Source: Anabaena sp051781005 (GTDB lineage Bacteria; Cyanobacteriota; Cyanobacteriia; Cyanobacteriales; Nostocaceae). From it: a DNA stretch of 64,000 bases. The stretch is taken from assembly GCF_051781005.1 (NCBI RefSeq), contig NZ_JBPWOA010000026.1, positions 186,001-250,000 on the forward strand. The letters run 5' to 3'. A model generated the notes under the pieces. It was not told the DNA's origin. It did not search any database and saw only the letters and a list, made by a program, of their open reading frames with translations. Positions 8,562-17,714 of the stretch are shown here, piece by piece. Made by a program: the position numbers and the translations under genes. Position 1 is the stretch's first letter; each line of letters begins with the position of its first letter.

Positions 8562-9063
8562 TTTCCAGCCATTCTCCCACTTTTTCGCAGACTGATTCCG
8601 GGCTTTGATGACCTAAAACCGCACCATCAAACACCACAGCAGGCGCAATTCCACAAGCCCCCAGACACCTAGCAGTCATTAGAGAAATTTGACCATTTGG
8701 GGTAGTTTCCCCTGCGTGAATTTGGGTAGACTTTTCCAAACTAGCTAAAATTGCCTGAGCGCCTTTTACATAACAAGCAGTACCCGTACATACCACACAG
8801 TTATGTACGCCTTTGGGTGCAAGGGAAAACAAATGATAGAAAGTTGCTACCCCATACACCCGACTAGGTGGTAATTTTAGGCTATGGGCAATGTAAAGTA
8901 ATAAATCCAGTTCTAAATAACCAAACAGTTCCGAAGCCCGATGGAGAATTTCAATTAGTGCATCTTGTTGATATTGATGACGCTTGATAGTTGCATCTAG
9001 CATCTTCAAACGTTTATCTCCACTAGGATGACTAGAAGATGGCGGCGAAATAGAAGTTTTCAT
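8548..9063 (-). CDS. hoxE: Bidirectional hydrogenase diaphorase subunit HoxE
   Basis: HoxE is a NuoE-like 2Fe-2S subunit of the diaphorase module. The 171-residue protein carries the thioredoxin-like ferredoxin ligands CVVCTGTACYVKGA and ARCLGACGIAP in its second half, and a helical N-terminal half (IKRHQYQQDALIEILHRASE) normal for this family. It is the first hox gene in transcription order and lies 31 bases downstream of a universal stress protein gene. Hox transcription may therefore start before either gene. All five hydrogenase subunits are present and intact. Confidence 0.96.
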   Translation of the reverse strand: MKTSISPPSSSHPSGDKRLKMLDATIKRHQYQQDALIEILHRASELFGYLELDLLLYIAHSLKLPPSRVYGVATFYHLFSLAPKGVHNCVVCTGTACYVKGAQAILASLEKSTQIHAGETTPNGQISLMTARCLGACGIAPAVVFDGAVLGHQSPESVCEKVGEWLENGTK

Positions 9064-9094
9064 ATTACCAAATTACCAATTACCAATTACCGCT

Positions 9095-9625
9095 TTAACT
9101 AACTGCGGTGGTATTTTCTATGATCATTTCTGCTGATTTGGCAGGAATGGGAAGATGGATAACATGGACTGAACAAGGAGCATGATGCAAAACATAGTTA
9201 CTCACACTACCCATAAATAACTCCGTCAGTCCAGAATGACCACGCCGCCCCATTACTATTATGTCAGCGTTCCAAACTTTAGCCAAATCACAAATAATGC
9301 GTCCTGGACTACCAGGGTTTTGTGTGAATTCCGTAGTGATACCTAAGGTATTGGCTTGGGAAGAAAAAGACTGTAACATTTGCAAACCTTCAGTTTTAAA
9401 GGTTTCCCAGTTTTGCTGATGTAATTTAAAACTTTGCTCGTTCCAACCTGGATAGTAGTCAATATGAGGAGCAATCATAAAATCAGGACTACTACTTTCT
9501 TCTAGAGAGAGGACGTGTAAGAGCATTAATTTAGCTGATGTTAGCTTTGCTAATTCCAAGGCTTGCTCAAAGACATCTCTACCCATTTCTGAGCGATCTA
9601 ATGCAACTAAAATTTTATTAAACAT
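9095..9625 (-). CDS. Universal stress protein (UspA family) upstream of hoxE
   Basis: A 176-residue single-domain UspA protein. It starts MFNKILVALDRSE and has the ATP-binding signature GRRGHSGLTELFMGSVS near residue 145 (G-2x-G-9x-G-S/T pattern), so it probably binds ATP. The protein is cytoplasmic. The gap to hoxE is only 31 bases on the same strand, which suggests co-transcription with the hydrogenase. A closely similar Usp gene occurs near 43 kb; both share the MF(N/H)(K/Q)ILVALD start and the FMGSVSNYVLHHAPCSV type C-terminus. Confidence 0.93.
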   Translation of the reverse strand: MFNKILVALDRSEMGRDVFEQALELAKLTSAKLMLLHVLSLEESSSPDFMIAPHIDYYPGWNEQSFKLHQQNWETFKTEGLQMLQSFSSQANTLGITTEFTQNPGSPGRIICDLAKVWNADIIVMGRRGHSGLTELFMGSVSNYVLHHAPCSVHVIHLPIPAKSAEMIIENTTAVS

Positions 9626-10031
9626 ACAATACCTCTATTTTGACTTTGCTAATTACTCATAATTGCTGTTTGTGTTTTTTAGATTAAGACTTGGTTAAAA
9701 TACTGTTATTTCATCCGGCTTTGTTCACATCGCTGCAAGAAGTCAGAAGAAAAGAACGCAAGTTTTATTAGCTTTTAGTTATTTTCGCCATAATGTCCTA
9801 CTCTGTAACTTTCTCCTACAACTATGTTTATACGCAAACAATTTGAGGAACTTGTGAGGATGGGTAAAAACCCAGCAGATATTCCCATAACTGAGAAGTA
9901 AGCTACGTAATTCGTAATTAAATCAATACTTTGGACATTTGTAAACGCAGAGGAACACAGAGGTAAACGCAAAGGTACGCAGAGTTTTGCCAAAGTTAAT
10001 TCGCTATGAATTAATGAAATGTTGTACTTAG
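9626..10031. other. Intergenic region upstream of the stress protein and hox genes
   Basis: About 400 bases, no gene seen. It must contain the promoter of the stress-protein and hox genes. It also includes an intergenic repeat of AACGCAGAGG type (9943-9984), related to copies at 52887, 55133 and 57507. No clear LexA or NtcA box could be picked out by eye. Confidence 0.6.
9943..9984. repeat. AACGCAGAGG-type dispersed repeat
   Basis: The segment reads AAACGCAGAGGAACACAGAG and continues with a second, degenerate half ending ACGCAGAG. Similar copies lie at 52887-52929, 55133-55174 and 57507-57534. All are intergenic. Confidence 0.75.
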
Positions 10032-10409
10032 CTACGCTTCCACAGATGGAATTTGCGCGAAAATAGCTGACTGTAAAACTTGCGGAAGCTTTTCCCAAAC
10101 TACAACCCCTTTACGGTTCTTGATATACAGTTGCACAAATTCCAGTAAGGCGGCTGCGCTTTCTTCTGGAGTCAGATTGACAAAGAGATAGGTGGGTTTC
10201 TCTTCACTGGATACAGCTACAACACAGCCTTGACTGCACGCCCACAAACACCCAACAGGTTTAATTTCTATTTGTTCTGATATGAATTGTTGAACACATA
10301 AAGAGTTTAGTTTATCAAGTAAAATATCACCATCGAAAGGTGGATTTTCTGGTCGTTGTTCAGATGAACAGTGGCAGGATTTACAGACGAAGATAGTATG
10401 TTTGGGCAT
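10032..10409 (-). CDS. DUF1636 metal-binding protein, module A
   Basis: A 125-residue protein with N-terminal FVCKSCHCSSE and central GCLWACSQGC cysteine motifs. This layout is typical of DUF1636, a thioredoxin-like, probably 2Fe-2S ferredoxin-type family. No signal peptide is seen, so it is cytoplasmic. In cyanobacteria these genes often accompany siderophore receptors; here it is last in the order AraC, TonB receptor, FecB-like protein, with only 4 bases to the preceding gene. A role in cytosolic iron or electron handling after siderophore uptake is inference. A degenerate second copy is at 17103-17657. Confidence 0.88.
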   Translation of the reverse strand: MPKHTIFVCKSCHCSSEQRPENPPFDGDILLDKLNSLCVQQFISEQIEIKPVGCLWACSQGCVVAVSSEEKPTYLFVNLTPEESAAALLEFVQLYIKNRKGVVVWEKLPQVLQSAIFAQIPSVEA

Positions 10410-10413
10410 AGTT

Positions 10414-11367
10414 TTAGGGTGTGTTGACTAGGTATTTAAACAAATCATCAATAACTACATCAGTCGCCAGCATATTTGTTCCCGCCCATGCCATAAAATC
10501 AACATAATAAACGTGATTTTCTTGAACAGCTTTCAGGGTTTTCCAAAGTGGCTCTTGTTGTTTTTTTGCTAGAAATTCATTGCCTGTTTTTGAAAATGTC
10601 GTCACGAATAAAATATCGCCATCTGCTTTTTGTAGTTCCTCTAGAGAAATAGGAAATGCCCCATAGGTTGAATCGAGATTTTGTGCGGCTGGACGCTGTA
10701 AAAGTGCAGCACTGATAATAGAACCAGGAAATGAATTTTTGGAATCAATATATATCTCACCACGTCCAACAGTTACGAAGGATATTTTTTTGCCTTGATA
10801 GCGAGTTCCTAAAGCTTGTTTTAGCTGTTCTATTCGCTGATAGTAGCGTTTCCAAAGTGCTTCTTCTACATCTTGCTTCCCCAGTGATTCAGCCACAAAA
10901 TTTAGATGTCTTTGCCAGCTTATGAAATCAATTTCACCTAATACTGTAGGGGCAATTTTAGATAATAAAGGATAAATTGGTTTAAACCAATCTACACCAA
11001 TAATTAAATCTGGTTTAAGTAGTAATGTGGCTTCTAAATTTGGTTGTGAAAGTCCCAGTAGTTTTATTCCCTCCGTTTTACCATTAATGGATGAGAGAGA
11101 GTTTCCCTCTACATAAACTTCGTTAGTTGTGCCGATGGGTTTAACCCCAAGGGCTAGAACATTACCTAAAGTACATGATGATAAGGTGATAACACGCTGG
11201 GGGTGAATGGGAACACAGGTTTCCCCCATTGTGTGTTTAACCATGCGACATTCTACGGTTGGTTGTTTAGGTAAAGAGGATATATTTTGAAATGTATGAT
11301 GATTGCAAGCTGTAAGCAGAGTAAATCCCAAGATGCCTAATATTAGCCAAGAGAAAAAATGTCGCAT
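10414..11367 (-). CDS. Iron-siderophore binding lipoprotein (FecB/FhuD type), module A
   Basis: A 317-residue periplasmic substrate-binding protein. The signal peptide ends in the lipobox LLTAC (Cys near residue 21), so it is a lipoprotein. The class III binding-protein fold is shown by PQRVITLSSCTLGNVLALGV and KPDLIIGVDWFKPIYPLLSKIAPT. The motif VKHTMGETCVPIHPQRVITL near residue 43 is shared with both paralogues at 17.7 and 18.9 kb. It starts 14 bases after the TonB receptor gene. It would hand a ferric siderophore to an inner-membrane ABC permease, which is not in this window. Confidence 0.93.
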   Translation of the reverse strand: MRHFFSWLILGILGFTLLTACNHHTFQNISSLPKQPTVECRMVKHTMGETCVPIHPQRVITLSSCTLGNVLALGVKPIGTTNEVYVEGNSLSSINGKTEGIKLLGLSQPNLEATLLLKPDLIIGVDWFKPIYPLLSKIAPTVLGEIDFISWQRHLNFVAESLGKQDVEEALWKRYYQRIEQLKQALGTRYQGKKISFVTVGRGEIYIDSKNSFPGSIISAALLQRPAAQNLDSTYGAFPISLEELQKADGDILFVTTFSKTGNEFLAKKQQEPLWKTLKAVQENHVYYVDFMAWAGTNMLATDVVIDDLFKYLVNTP

Positions 11368-11381
11368 GATGATCTCGATGG

Positions 11382-13979
11382 TTATAACTGCCAGGAAACT
11401 GTGCCTTGCACTGTAAAAGGTTGTCCATAATAAACACGATTACCTAGCGAACTTTCAAAATAGTCTACGTCAAATAGATTTTTGAAGTTGAGTGCGGCTC
11501 TGAATCGATCTTGTTTGTAGAAAATAGAGGCATCAGTCCGAAGATAGCTAGGTACAGTATAAGTGTTATCAAAATTAGCGCGATCGCCTACAAAAAACAA
11601 GCCTATTCCTGCCCCTAACCCTTGTAAGTTACCTTTTTGAATTTCGTAGCTCGTCCACAAGTTGAAAGAATGATTGGCACTATTTGACAATCGGTTTCCA
11701 ACTATCAAAGTATTATCTTTCGTAATGCGGGCATCGATATAAGCATAGCCAGCAAAAATATTCCATCCTGGTAAAATTTCGCCCGCCAGATTCAGTTCAA
11801 CCCCCTGGCTATTCTGCTCACCTACTTGGATAGAAAAGTTTGGTCTATTAGGATCTTCTGTCGTGACATTGGTACGAGTCAAATCAAATAAGGCTAGGGT
11901 TGCGGAAAGGCGATCATTCAAATCTGCTTTTACGCCAATCTCATACTGATTACCGCGTTCTGGCTCAAAGGAAGAGTCAACACCAAAAAAGTATGATCCG
12001 CCTGGTGGAGTAAATGAACTTGTGTAACTGGTATAGAGGGAGATCGCAGGGATGGGTTGATAGACAATACCAAAGCGAGGACTGAATGCACTATCTGTCC
12101 CACTGCTTTTTGTATTATTGAATAAATCTTCATATTTTCGATCAATCACGTCAAACCGCCCACCTAACAAAATCTTCAAGTTATCCATCAGTGTAACTTG
12201 GTCTTGTAGGTAAATTCCTAATGAGTTCGTCTCCTGTCGAAAACCCTCAGAAAAAATAATATTCGATCCTCGCGGGTTTCCATATACGGGATTAAAGATA
12301 TCAATTGATGCCGCCTCGAAAGTAGGAGTGACTGGATTGTAGTTGTCAAAACGATTTAAATCAAATCCAAATAATAGCTGATGCTGAATTGAACCTGTGG
12401 AGAACTTACCGATTAGATTGGTCGTCATCGCATAATTTCTATTTTCAGAAGATCCTTCTGATGCTGAACGCCTCCAAGTTCGATTATCTGCTTCTAAACC
12501 ATTAGAATCGGTGCGGCGTTGAAAGAGATCGCGAAATACAAACCTAAATGAATTGTTTAATGACCAATTTTCATCAAACTTATGGTCTAGTCGGTATCCA
12601 AGCCTGATAATTGTTTGTTCAGCACTATCAGAAGGTTCAAAAAGGTTGAGATTACGAGAAACTTTCCCGTTTGGGTTAGGTAAAATACTACCAATCACAG
12701 GTACACCAGAGGCATATCTATCTTTTGTTGTGATATATTCTGCCTCTAATGTCAGGTTAGTTTTCTTGCTAAGTGCCACACTGATTACAGGCGATATATT
12801 TAAGCTTTCACCATCAAAAAAATCGACAAAACTACCTGAATTTCTATAGGCTAAGTTGAGACGATATAAGACTGTCTTCGAGTCATTTAGCGGCCCCGAT
12901 AAATCAACCGCACCTCGATAAAAACTATAGCTGCCAATAGTTGTCTCAACAGCATAAAAAGGGTCGCGCAAAGGACGTTTAGATACGAGGTTGATGCTTC
13001 CCCCTGGATTACCCAAACCAAATAGAACTGATGCCGGGCCTTTGAGAACTTCGACTCGCTCAATACTGGAAAGTTCACTTACCTGTCCAGCCAATGTGTC
13101 AATCAGTCCATCTCTCAGAAGATTCGTCTCTGTTGCATCAAATCCGCGAATGTTATAGAAAGTAAATGGCCCAAAGTTAAAACTCTGATTGACACCCGCA
13201 ACATTTCTGAGTGCATCATCTAAACGAGTTACCTGTTGGTCACGCAACACTTCTTGTGGTACTACCTGAATTGATTGGGGAATGTCACGCAAAGGTGTAT
13301 CAGTTTTTGTCCCAGTCGTAGTATTTGGTACAAAATATCCATTTTGTTCGCCTGTTACCACCAACTCAATCGGCTCATCCTGCTGTGCTGTTGGTGCTTC
13401 TGGTGGTGTCTCACTCATCGGTTGTTCTGTTTCCGGTGGCTGTGGTGTTGTTGCTATCTCAGTTGCTGCCACACCGAAAATTAAACCCTCATCACTATCA
13501 AATAGCTCTACTTTGGGAGAACTGGCTGCACCTGTGACTGTTAACCGGATAGTATTAGCATCGAGATTAGTTACAGTGACTACAGTGATTCCACTAGCAG
13601 GATTTTCTTGACGGAACTCACTAGCAGATGGCAAATTTAACTGAGTATTGGGAATATCTGCAATAAAATTATTTCCCTCACTCTTACTTACAGGCTGCAA
13701 CTTATCTGAACCTGTAGCCTCTAAAATTACTTCTAGTTCCCTGTCTGTTTGCCTTAACTTTACACCCGTTACCTGAATTATTCCTTGAGAAAGCCACTGT
13801 TTAACCGTAGTAGCTGGACGTTCAACTTCGTTGAGATTTTTAGCCGCAGTTGTTACAGGATATATATTTGCATCAGAATTAGTACGGTTTAAATTAGTTT
13901 CCGCTACAGATGGTAAGGCAAACAATCCCCAGAAGGAACTAAGCATCAACACCTTTAACCTGCAATAATTTGACACCAC
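11382..13979 (-). CDS. TonB-dependent siderophore receptor with AMIN domain, module A
   Basis: An 865-residue outer-membrane receptor. After a signal peptide (LMLSSFWGLFALPSVAET) comes an AMIN-like domain, about residues 65 to 175 (ITGVKLRQ-type start, IPNTQLNLPSASEFRQENPA). Next are a TonB box (PIELVVTG), a plug (TPLRDIPQSIQVVPQEVLRD) and a 22-strand-type barrel ending in the aromatic residue pattern VQGTVSWQL. The AMIN-plug-barrel layout is characteristic of cyanobacterial ferric-siderophore receptors. It is a close paralogue of the receptor at 19964-22585. Transcription probably starts in the gap after araC, where a Fur-like box and tandem 22-bp repeats lie. Confidence 0.95.
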   Translation of the reverse strand: MVSNYCRLKVLMLSSFWGLFALPSVAETNLNRTNSDANIYPVTTAAKNLNEVERPATTVKQWLSQGIIQVTGVKLRQTDRELEVILEATGSDKLQPVSKSEGNNFIADIPNTQLNLPSASEFRQENPASGITVVTVTNLDANTIRLTVTGAASSPKVELFDSDEGLIFGVAATEIATTPQPPETEQPMSETPPEAPTAQQDEPIELVVTGEQNGYFVPNTTTGTKTDTPLRDIPQSIQVVPQEVLRDQQVTRLDDALRNVAGVNQSFNFGPFTFYNIRGFDATETNLLRDGLIDTLAGQVSELSSIERVEVLKGPASVLFGLGNPGGSINLVSKRPLRDPFYAVETTIGSYSFYRGAVDLSGPLNDSKTVLYRLNLAYRNSGSFVDFFDGESLNISPVISVALSKKTNLTLEAEYITTKDRYASGVPVIGSILPNPNGKVSRNLNLFEPSDSAEQTIIRLGYRLDHKFDENWSLNNSFRFVFRDLFQRRTDSNGLEADNRTWRRSASEGSSENRNYAMTTNLIGKFSTGSIQHQLLFGFDLNRFDNYNPVTPTFEAASIDIFNPVYGNPRGSNIIFSEGFRQETNSLGIYLQDQVTLMDNLKILLGGRFDVIDRKYEDLFNNTKSSGTDSAFSPRFGIVYQPIPAISLYTSYTSSFTPPGGSYFFGVDSSFEPERGNQYEIGVKADLNDRLSATLALFDLTRTNVTTEDPNRPNFSIQVGEQNSQGVELNLAGEILPGWNIFAGYAYIDARITKDNTLIVGNRLSNSANHSFNLWTSYEIQKGNLQGLGAGIGLFFVGDRANFDNTYTVPSYLRTDASIFYKQDRFRAALNFKNLFDVDYFESSLGNRVYYGQPFTVQGTVSWQL

Positions 13980-13989
13980 TGCTCACACC

Positions 13990-14008
13990 ATTAATAATAA
14001 TTAGTTTC
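13990..14008 (-). promoter_or_regulatory. Possible Fur box before TonB receptor A
   Basis: ATTAATAATAATTAGTTTC matches the Fur consensus GATAATGATAATCATTATC at about 13 of 19 positions and lies 11 bases from the receptor start codon. In an AT-rich gap such a match can occur by chance, so this is tentative. Iron control of this gene class is expected from known cyanobacterial biology. Confidence 0.4.
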
Positions 14009-14049
14009 AACAAGATACCGTTAAACTGGGTGTAACAGAAGACTAATCC

Positions 14050-14093
14050 GATAGGTAGACGGAATTTTTTCGATAGCTAAACGGAATTTTTTC
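14050..14093 (-). promoter_or_regulatory. Two abutting 22-bp direct repeats, likely AraC operator (module A)
   Basis: Units 14050-14071 and 14072-14093 abut exactly and differ at only 3 of 22 positions; each holds GATAG, then a TARACGGAATTTTTTC core. They span the last codons of the araC gene and lie 70 to 115 bases upstream of the TonB receptor start. A pair with the same 22-bp period and about 16 of 22 shared positions sits in the same place in module B (22741-22784). Direct repeats two helical turns apart are typical half-sites for dimeric AraC-family activators of the PchR/YbtA kind. Function is inferred. Confidence 0.65.
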
Positions 14094-15075
14094 GCAATTT
14101 TTGGTATTCCTTGGGGTTCATGCCAAACTGTTTGCGGAATGCAGCTGCAAAGGGACTGCGACTGGTGTAACCCATTGCATGAGCAATTTCCGTGATTTTC
14201 ATGTCTCCAGTTTCTAGGAGTTGTCGTGCTTGTTCAAGTTTGTAGTTACGCAGATAACCAAATACTGTTGTACCAAAACAACAACGAAAACCCAGTTTTA
14301 GGGTGCATTCATTTAAACCAACTTGTCGCGCTAGTTCGTTTAAAGACAGTGGATTATCCAAGCGTTGCAGGATAATTTCCCTGGCGTGGTGAATTCTATC
14401 TACTACATCTGGTTTTAGAGGCTGGAGATAGTTTTTCCCTTCATGAATTTCCATTTCTTGGGCTATGAGTATTCCCATCAATTCCCATACTTTACCCTCC
14501 AGATACATCCGTTTGGCAATTCCTCGATAGGGACAATGCAAAATTTGCTGTGCAATTCTCTGCATGGGTAGAGTAGCTGTGCCACAGCGATGGTACATTA
14601 ACTCATGAGTTGGTCGGATTAAGTGCTCCAACTGTTGTGGTAATTGTCCTTCACTATCTCCAGCAAAGGAACGCAGCAACTCAGGCTCTACTATGAATGT
14701 AATCTCTAGGAATGGTTGTTCGCAATAACATTGGGATTTCATTTTAGGCGTAAGACCACTGCCGTGAAAAATATACTTTCTGTTACCTATGGATGTGTAT
14801 TCATCTTCGTGTTCCCCAGAAAAATGGAAGTGGTAATTTAGTGAACTTTCTAGTTCTGGGCTGTCAAAAATTATGCGATCGCTCAAACACAAATCCCCAA
14901 TCGCCAATAGCAAACCTTGACGCAGGTGGATTTCTCGCCAATGCCCCTGTCCAAATGGCTTTGGGTAATAATATGTTATGTCTAAGCGATCATCAGGGTC
15001 TGAATATTGACAATTGTTAACTGTTTTCTGAAAAAGTAGCTCTTCAAAAGCTTGGTCAGAGACGGAGATTGGCAT
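14077..15075 (-). CDS. AraC-family regulator (PchR type), module A
   Basis: A 332-residue transcription factor with a ligand-sensing N-terminal part and a C-terminal double helix-turn-helix domain in about the last 100 residues (LSLNELARQVGLNECTLKLG and ITEIAHAMGYTSRSPFAAAF, then GMNPKEYQ). PchR-type regulators activate siderophore uptake genes when they bind the ferric siderophore. Gene position directly upstream of the TonB receptor on the same strand fits this. The end of the gene overlaps the tandem 22-bp repeats proposed as its own target. It is a paralogue of the gene at 22768-23787. Confidence 0.93.
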   Translation of the reverse strand: MPISVSDQAFEELLFQKTVNNCQYSDPDDRLDITYYYPKPFGQGHWREIHLRQGLLLAIGDLCLSDRIIFDSPELESSLNYHFHFSGEHEDEYTSIGNRKYIFHGSGLTPKMKSQCYCEQPFLEITFIVEPELLRSFAGDSEGQLPQQLEHLIRPTHELMYHRCGTATLPMQRIAQQILHCPYRGIAKRMYLEGKVWELMGILIAQEMEIHEGKNYLQPLKPDVVDRIHHAREIILQRLDNPLSLNELARQVGLNECTLKLGFRCCFGTTVFGYLRNYKLEQARQLLETGDMKITEIAHAMGYTSRSPFAAAFRKQFGMNPKEYQKLRKNSV

Positions 15076-15257
15076 AGTTAATATTACTGAAATAACAGTA
15101 AAATTTATCTTGTTATTGAGTTGTCATGAAAATTAAGCAAAACAAAACTGACACATATTATGCCAAGCAAATAATAATTATTTGCAATAAGTATACAGGA
15201 TTTGCCCCCTACTCTCAACAAGTTCTAGCTGTTATCGGTCGCATTCAATACAATCGA

Positions 15258-15276
15258 GGGCGGGGAAACCCCGCCC
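15258..15276. terminator. GC-rich hairpin right after the ABC exporter stop
   Basis: GGGCGGGG and CCCCGCCC form a perfect 8-bp stem around AAA, touching the stop codon of the ABC gene. No T-run follows on the minus strand, so it is either a weak terminator or a palindromic repeat that can pause transcription or protect the mRNA end. Confidence 0.45.
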
Positions 15277-17070
15277 CTACTTGAGTCCTGACTGTACTCG
15301 CCATAAACTTGCATAAATACCATTTTTCTCTAATAATTCCTCATGGGTTCCCGTTTCCACCAATTGTCCGTATTCCATGACATATATGCAGTCAGCATTG
15401 CGGATAGTGGAAAGACGATGAGCGATCGCAATAGTTGTTCGATTCACGGTAATCTTTTCTAGAGAGCGTTGGATTGCGGCTTCAGTTTCATTATCCACCG
15501 CAGATGTCGCCTCATCCAAAATCAAAATTGGGGGATTTTTGACAACTGCTCTGGCTATAGCAATACGTTGGCGTTGTCCCCCAGATAACTTTTGTCCTCG
15601 TTCCCCAACTATTGTTTCATAACCTTGGGGAAGTCGCATAATAAAATCTTCTGCTTCAGCTACTTTTGCTGCATTAATTATCGCTTCATCAGGAGCATCA
15701 AAAGTTCCATAGGCGATATTTTCTGCTACCGTACCATGAAATAAAAATACATCTTGACTAACTAAGCCAATACTGCGACGCAAATCAGATAAATTCAACT
15801 TTTGAATATCAATGCCATCAATGGTAATTGAGCCATGTGAAACATCATAAAACCGCAACAATAGTTTTACTAAAGTGCTTTTACCAGAACCTGTAGAACC
15901 AACAACCGCAATAGTTTTTCCAGCAGGAATATGTAAAGATAAATCCTTAATTATGGTTCCACTATTTCCATAGGCAAAAGTAATATTTTTAAACTCAACT
16001 TCTCCCTGGACTTGCTCAACAATTAAAGGTACATCCCCCGTAGTAATTTGGATGGGAGTATCTAACAAATCCATCACTCGTTTTGTGGAAGCCATCGCCC
16101 GTTGATATCGGTCAAAAGTTTCTCCTAAAAATACCAACGGCCATAACAATCTTTGGACTAAAACCAGTAAAACACTGTAATTACCGATAGATATTTTACC
16201 GGAATAAGCTGCCATACCTCCCAAAAATAATAAAGCCGTAAACCCTACTAAAACCAACATTCTAATTACAGGAACAAAAGCCGCAGAAAGTTTAATTGCT
16301 TTGGCGTTACTTTTTTTATAAGCATCACTCTCTGTTGCTAATCTGGCACTTTCATAAGTTTCCGCAGTGAAACTTTTAATTGTGGTAATACCACTAATAT
16401 TATTAGCCAAACGAGAATTTAAAAAACTGACCTTCTCTCTAACATCAGCATAACGAGGTTCGAGTCGTTTTTGATATATTAAAGAACCCCAGAGAATAAA
16501 AGGCATTGGCAGCATTGCTGCTAAGGTGATGTTGAGAGGTAAAATGAAGAATGCACCACCAATTAAGATTATAAATGAGGTGGTAACTTGGATAATTTCA
16601 TTTGCTCCCCCATTTAAAAAGTCTTCGAGTTGGTTGATGTCATCACCGAGAATAGACATCAACCCGCCTGTACTACTGTCTTCAAAATAAGCTGATTCTA
16701 ATTCTTGTAAATGATCGTAGGCATCTAAGCGTAAATTATGTTGAATATTTTGGGCTAAGTTTCGCCAAAGTCTATTATAGGCATACTCAGAAAGTGATTC
16801 AAATATCCAAACAATCACAGTAATTAGTGAAAGTAGAGCAAATTGCCATACTACTTCTGTAATTCCCAATTTGCCAATCAAAGAATCTTGCTTTTGGACT
16901 AATATATCTACAGCAATACCGATTAACCAAGGTGGTGCTAAATCTAAAATTGTATTGATAATAGAATAGGTTGTAGCTTGATAAATTTGCGGGCGATATT
17001 TTTCTCCGTAGTTGAGTAATCGTTGGAGTGGTGAGTGTTTATTTGATAAAGGATGGGATTTTGATGTCAT
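15277..17070 (-). CDS. ABC exporter, fused membrane and ATPase domains
   Basis: A 597-residue half-transporter of the MsbA/HlyB type. The first 320 residues hold about six membrane segments (for example YSIINTILDLAPPWLIGIAV and VVWQFALLSLITVIVWIFES). The ATPase domain has Walker A VVGSTGSGKST, signature LSGGQRQRIAIAR, Walker B ILILDEATSAVD and the switch His in AIAHRLSTI. It acts as a homodimer pumping substrate out of the cytoplasm. Its place directly upstream of the araC-receptor genes suggests export of a siderophore or related metabolite, but the substrate cannot be read from the sequence. A 3' remnant of a second copy lies in the same relative place upstream of module B (24105-24292). 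Confidence 0.94.
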   Translation of the reverse strand: MTSKSHPLSNKHSPLQRLLNYGEKYRPQIYQATTYSIINTILDLAPPWLIGIAVDILVQKQDSLIGKLGITEVVWQFALLSLITVIVWIFESLSEYAYNRLWRNLAQNIQHNLRLDAYDHLQELESAYFEDSSTGGLMSILGDDINQLEDFLNGGANEIIQVTTSFIILIGGAFFILPLNITLAAMLPMPFILWGSLIYQKRLEPRYADVREKVSFLNSRLANNISGITTIKSFTAETYESARLATESDAYKKSNAKAIKLSAAFVPVIRMLVLVGFTALLFLGGMAAYSGKISIGNYSVLLVLVQRLLWPLVFLGETFDRYQRAMASTKRVMDLLDTPIQITTGDVPLIVEQVQGEVEFKNITFAYGNSGTIIKDLSLHIPAGKTIAVVGSTGSGKSTLVKLLLRFYDVSHGSITIDGIDIQKLNLSDLRRSIGLVSQDVFLFHGTVAENIAYGTFDAPDEAIINAAKVAEAEDFIMRLPQGYETIVGERGQKLSGGQRQRIAIARAVVKNPPILILDEATSAVDNETEAAIQRSLEKITVNRTTIAIAHRLSTIRNADCIYVMEYGQLVETGTHEELLEKNGIYASLWRVQSGLK

Positions 17071-17102
17071 TGTAGAAATTGGGGTTCAGTAATTTAGGTT
17101 TT

Positions 17103-17657
17103 CTAGTTAGTCATTGCAATCGTAGTTGACCAAAATATATAAAGCATACTATTATTTGACATATCAATTCTATCCAAAAACGGCAAATTTATATCCCAAA
17201 AGGGCAATTTATAGTTAATTGTGGCAACACATATATGTAAAAGTTGAGAAGCTACACCATGAGATTTTGAATGATGTGCGGGATAACTACCATGACTGCA
17301 CGCCCATAAGCATCCCACTGGTTGAATTTCTGAGCCTAAAAACAGATTAGCTAGAGGTGCGAATCGATCATTGAGATAGAGATAGTGAAGGCGATCGCCC
17401 CACGGCTCAGGTAAGATAGTAGATATAGAAGCGATCGCAGTCAAGATTTGCGAAACCATTGAGCCTAAAAGCGAGGAAAATGCCCGTTGATTTTTACCGT
17501 ATGGGGAATGCAGCTTCTCCCAGGTTGGATAATGTCCGAAATGAGATATGGGTTGCTGCCAACTCAGGGGGTATTTGGGCGAAAAAGGGGGATTTTCTAG
17601 TCGTTTTTCAGAGTAACGGTGGCAGGATGTGCAAAGGAGTAATCTATGTTTGGGCAT
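17103..17657 (-). pseudogene. Degenerate DUF1636 gene, module B
   Basis: An open frame of 184 codons, but probably not a working DUF1636 protein. The N-terminus (MPKHRLLLCTSCHRYSEKRLENPPF) and the core motif PVGCLWACSHG match the intact 125-residue paralogue at 10032-10409. Between them about 60 extra residues of unrelated sequence are inserted. After ACSHG the frame no longer resembles the family; a frame two bases on reads VVIPHIIQ, similar to the expected VVAVSS region, but meets a stop soon after. I infer an insertion plus a frameshift. It could still be translated as an odd protein. It is last in module B, 57 bases after a FecB-like gene. Confidence 0.65.
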
Positions 17658-17714
17658 TGGTTTAGTGGTAATTGAATAGCAATATCAAGGAAAATACTGT
17701 GTTTAGACGTGATT

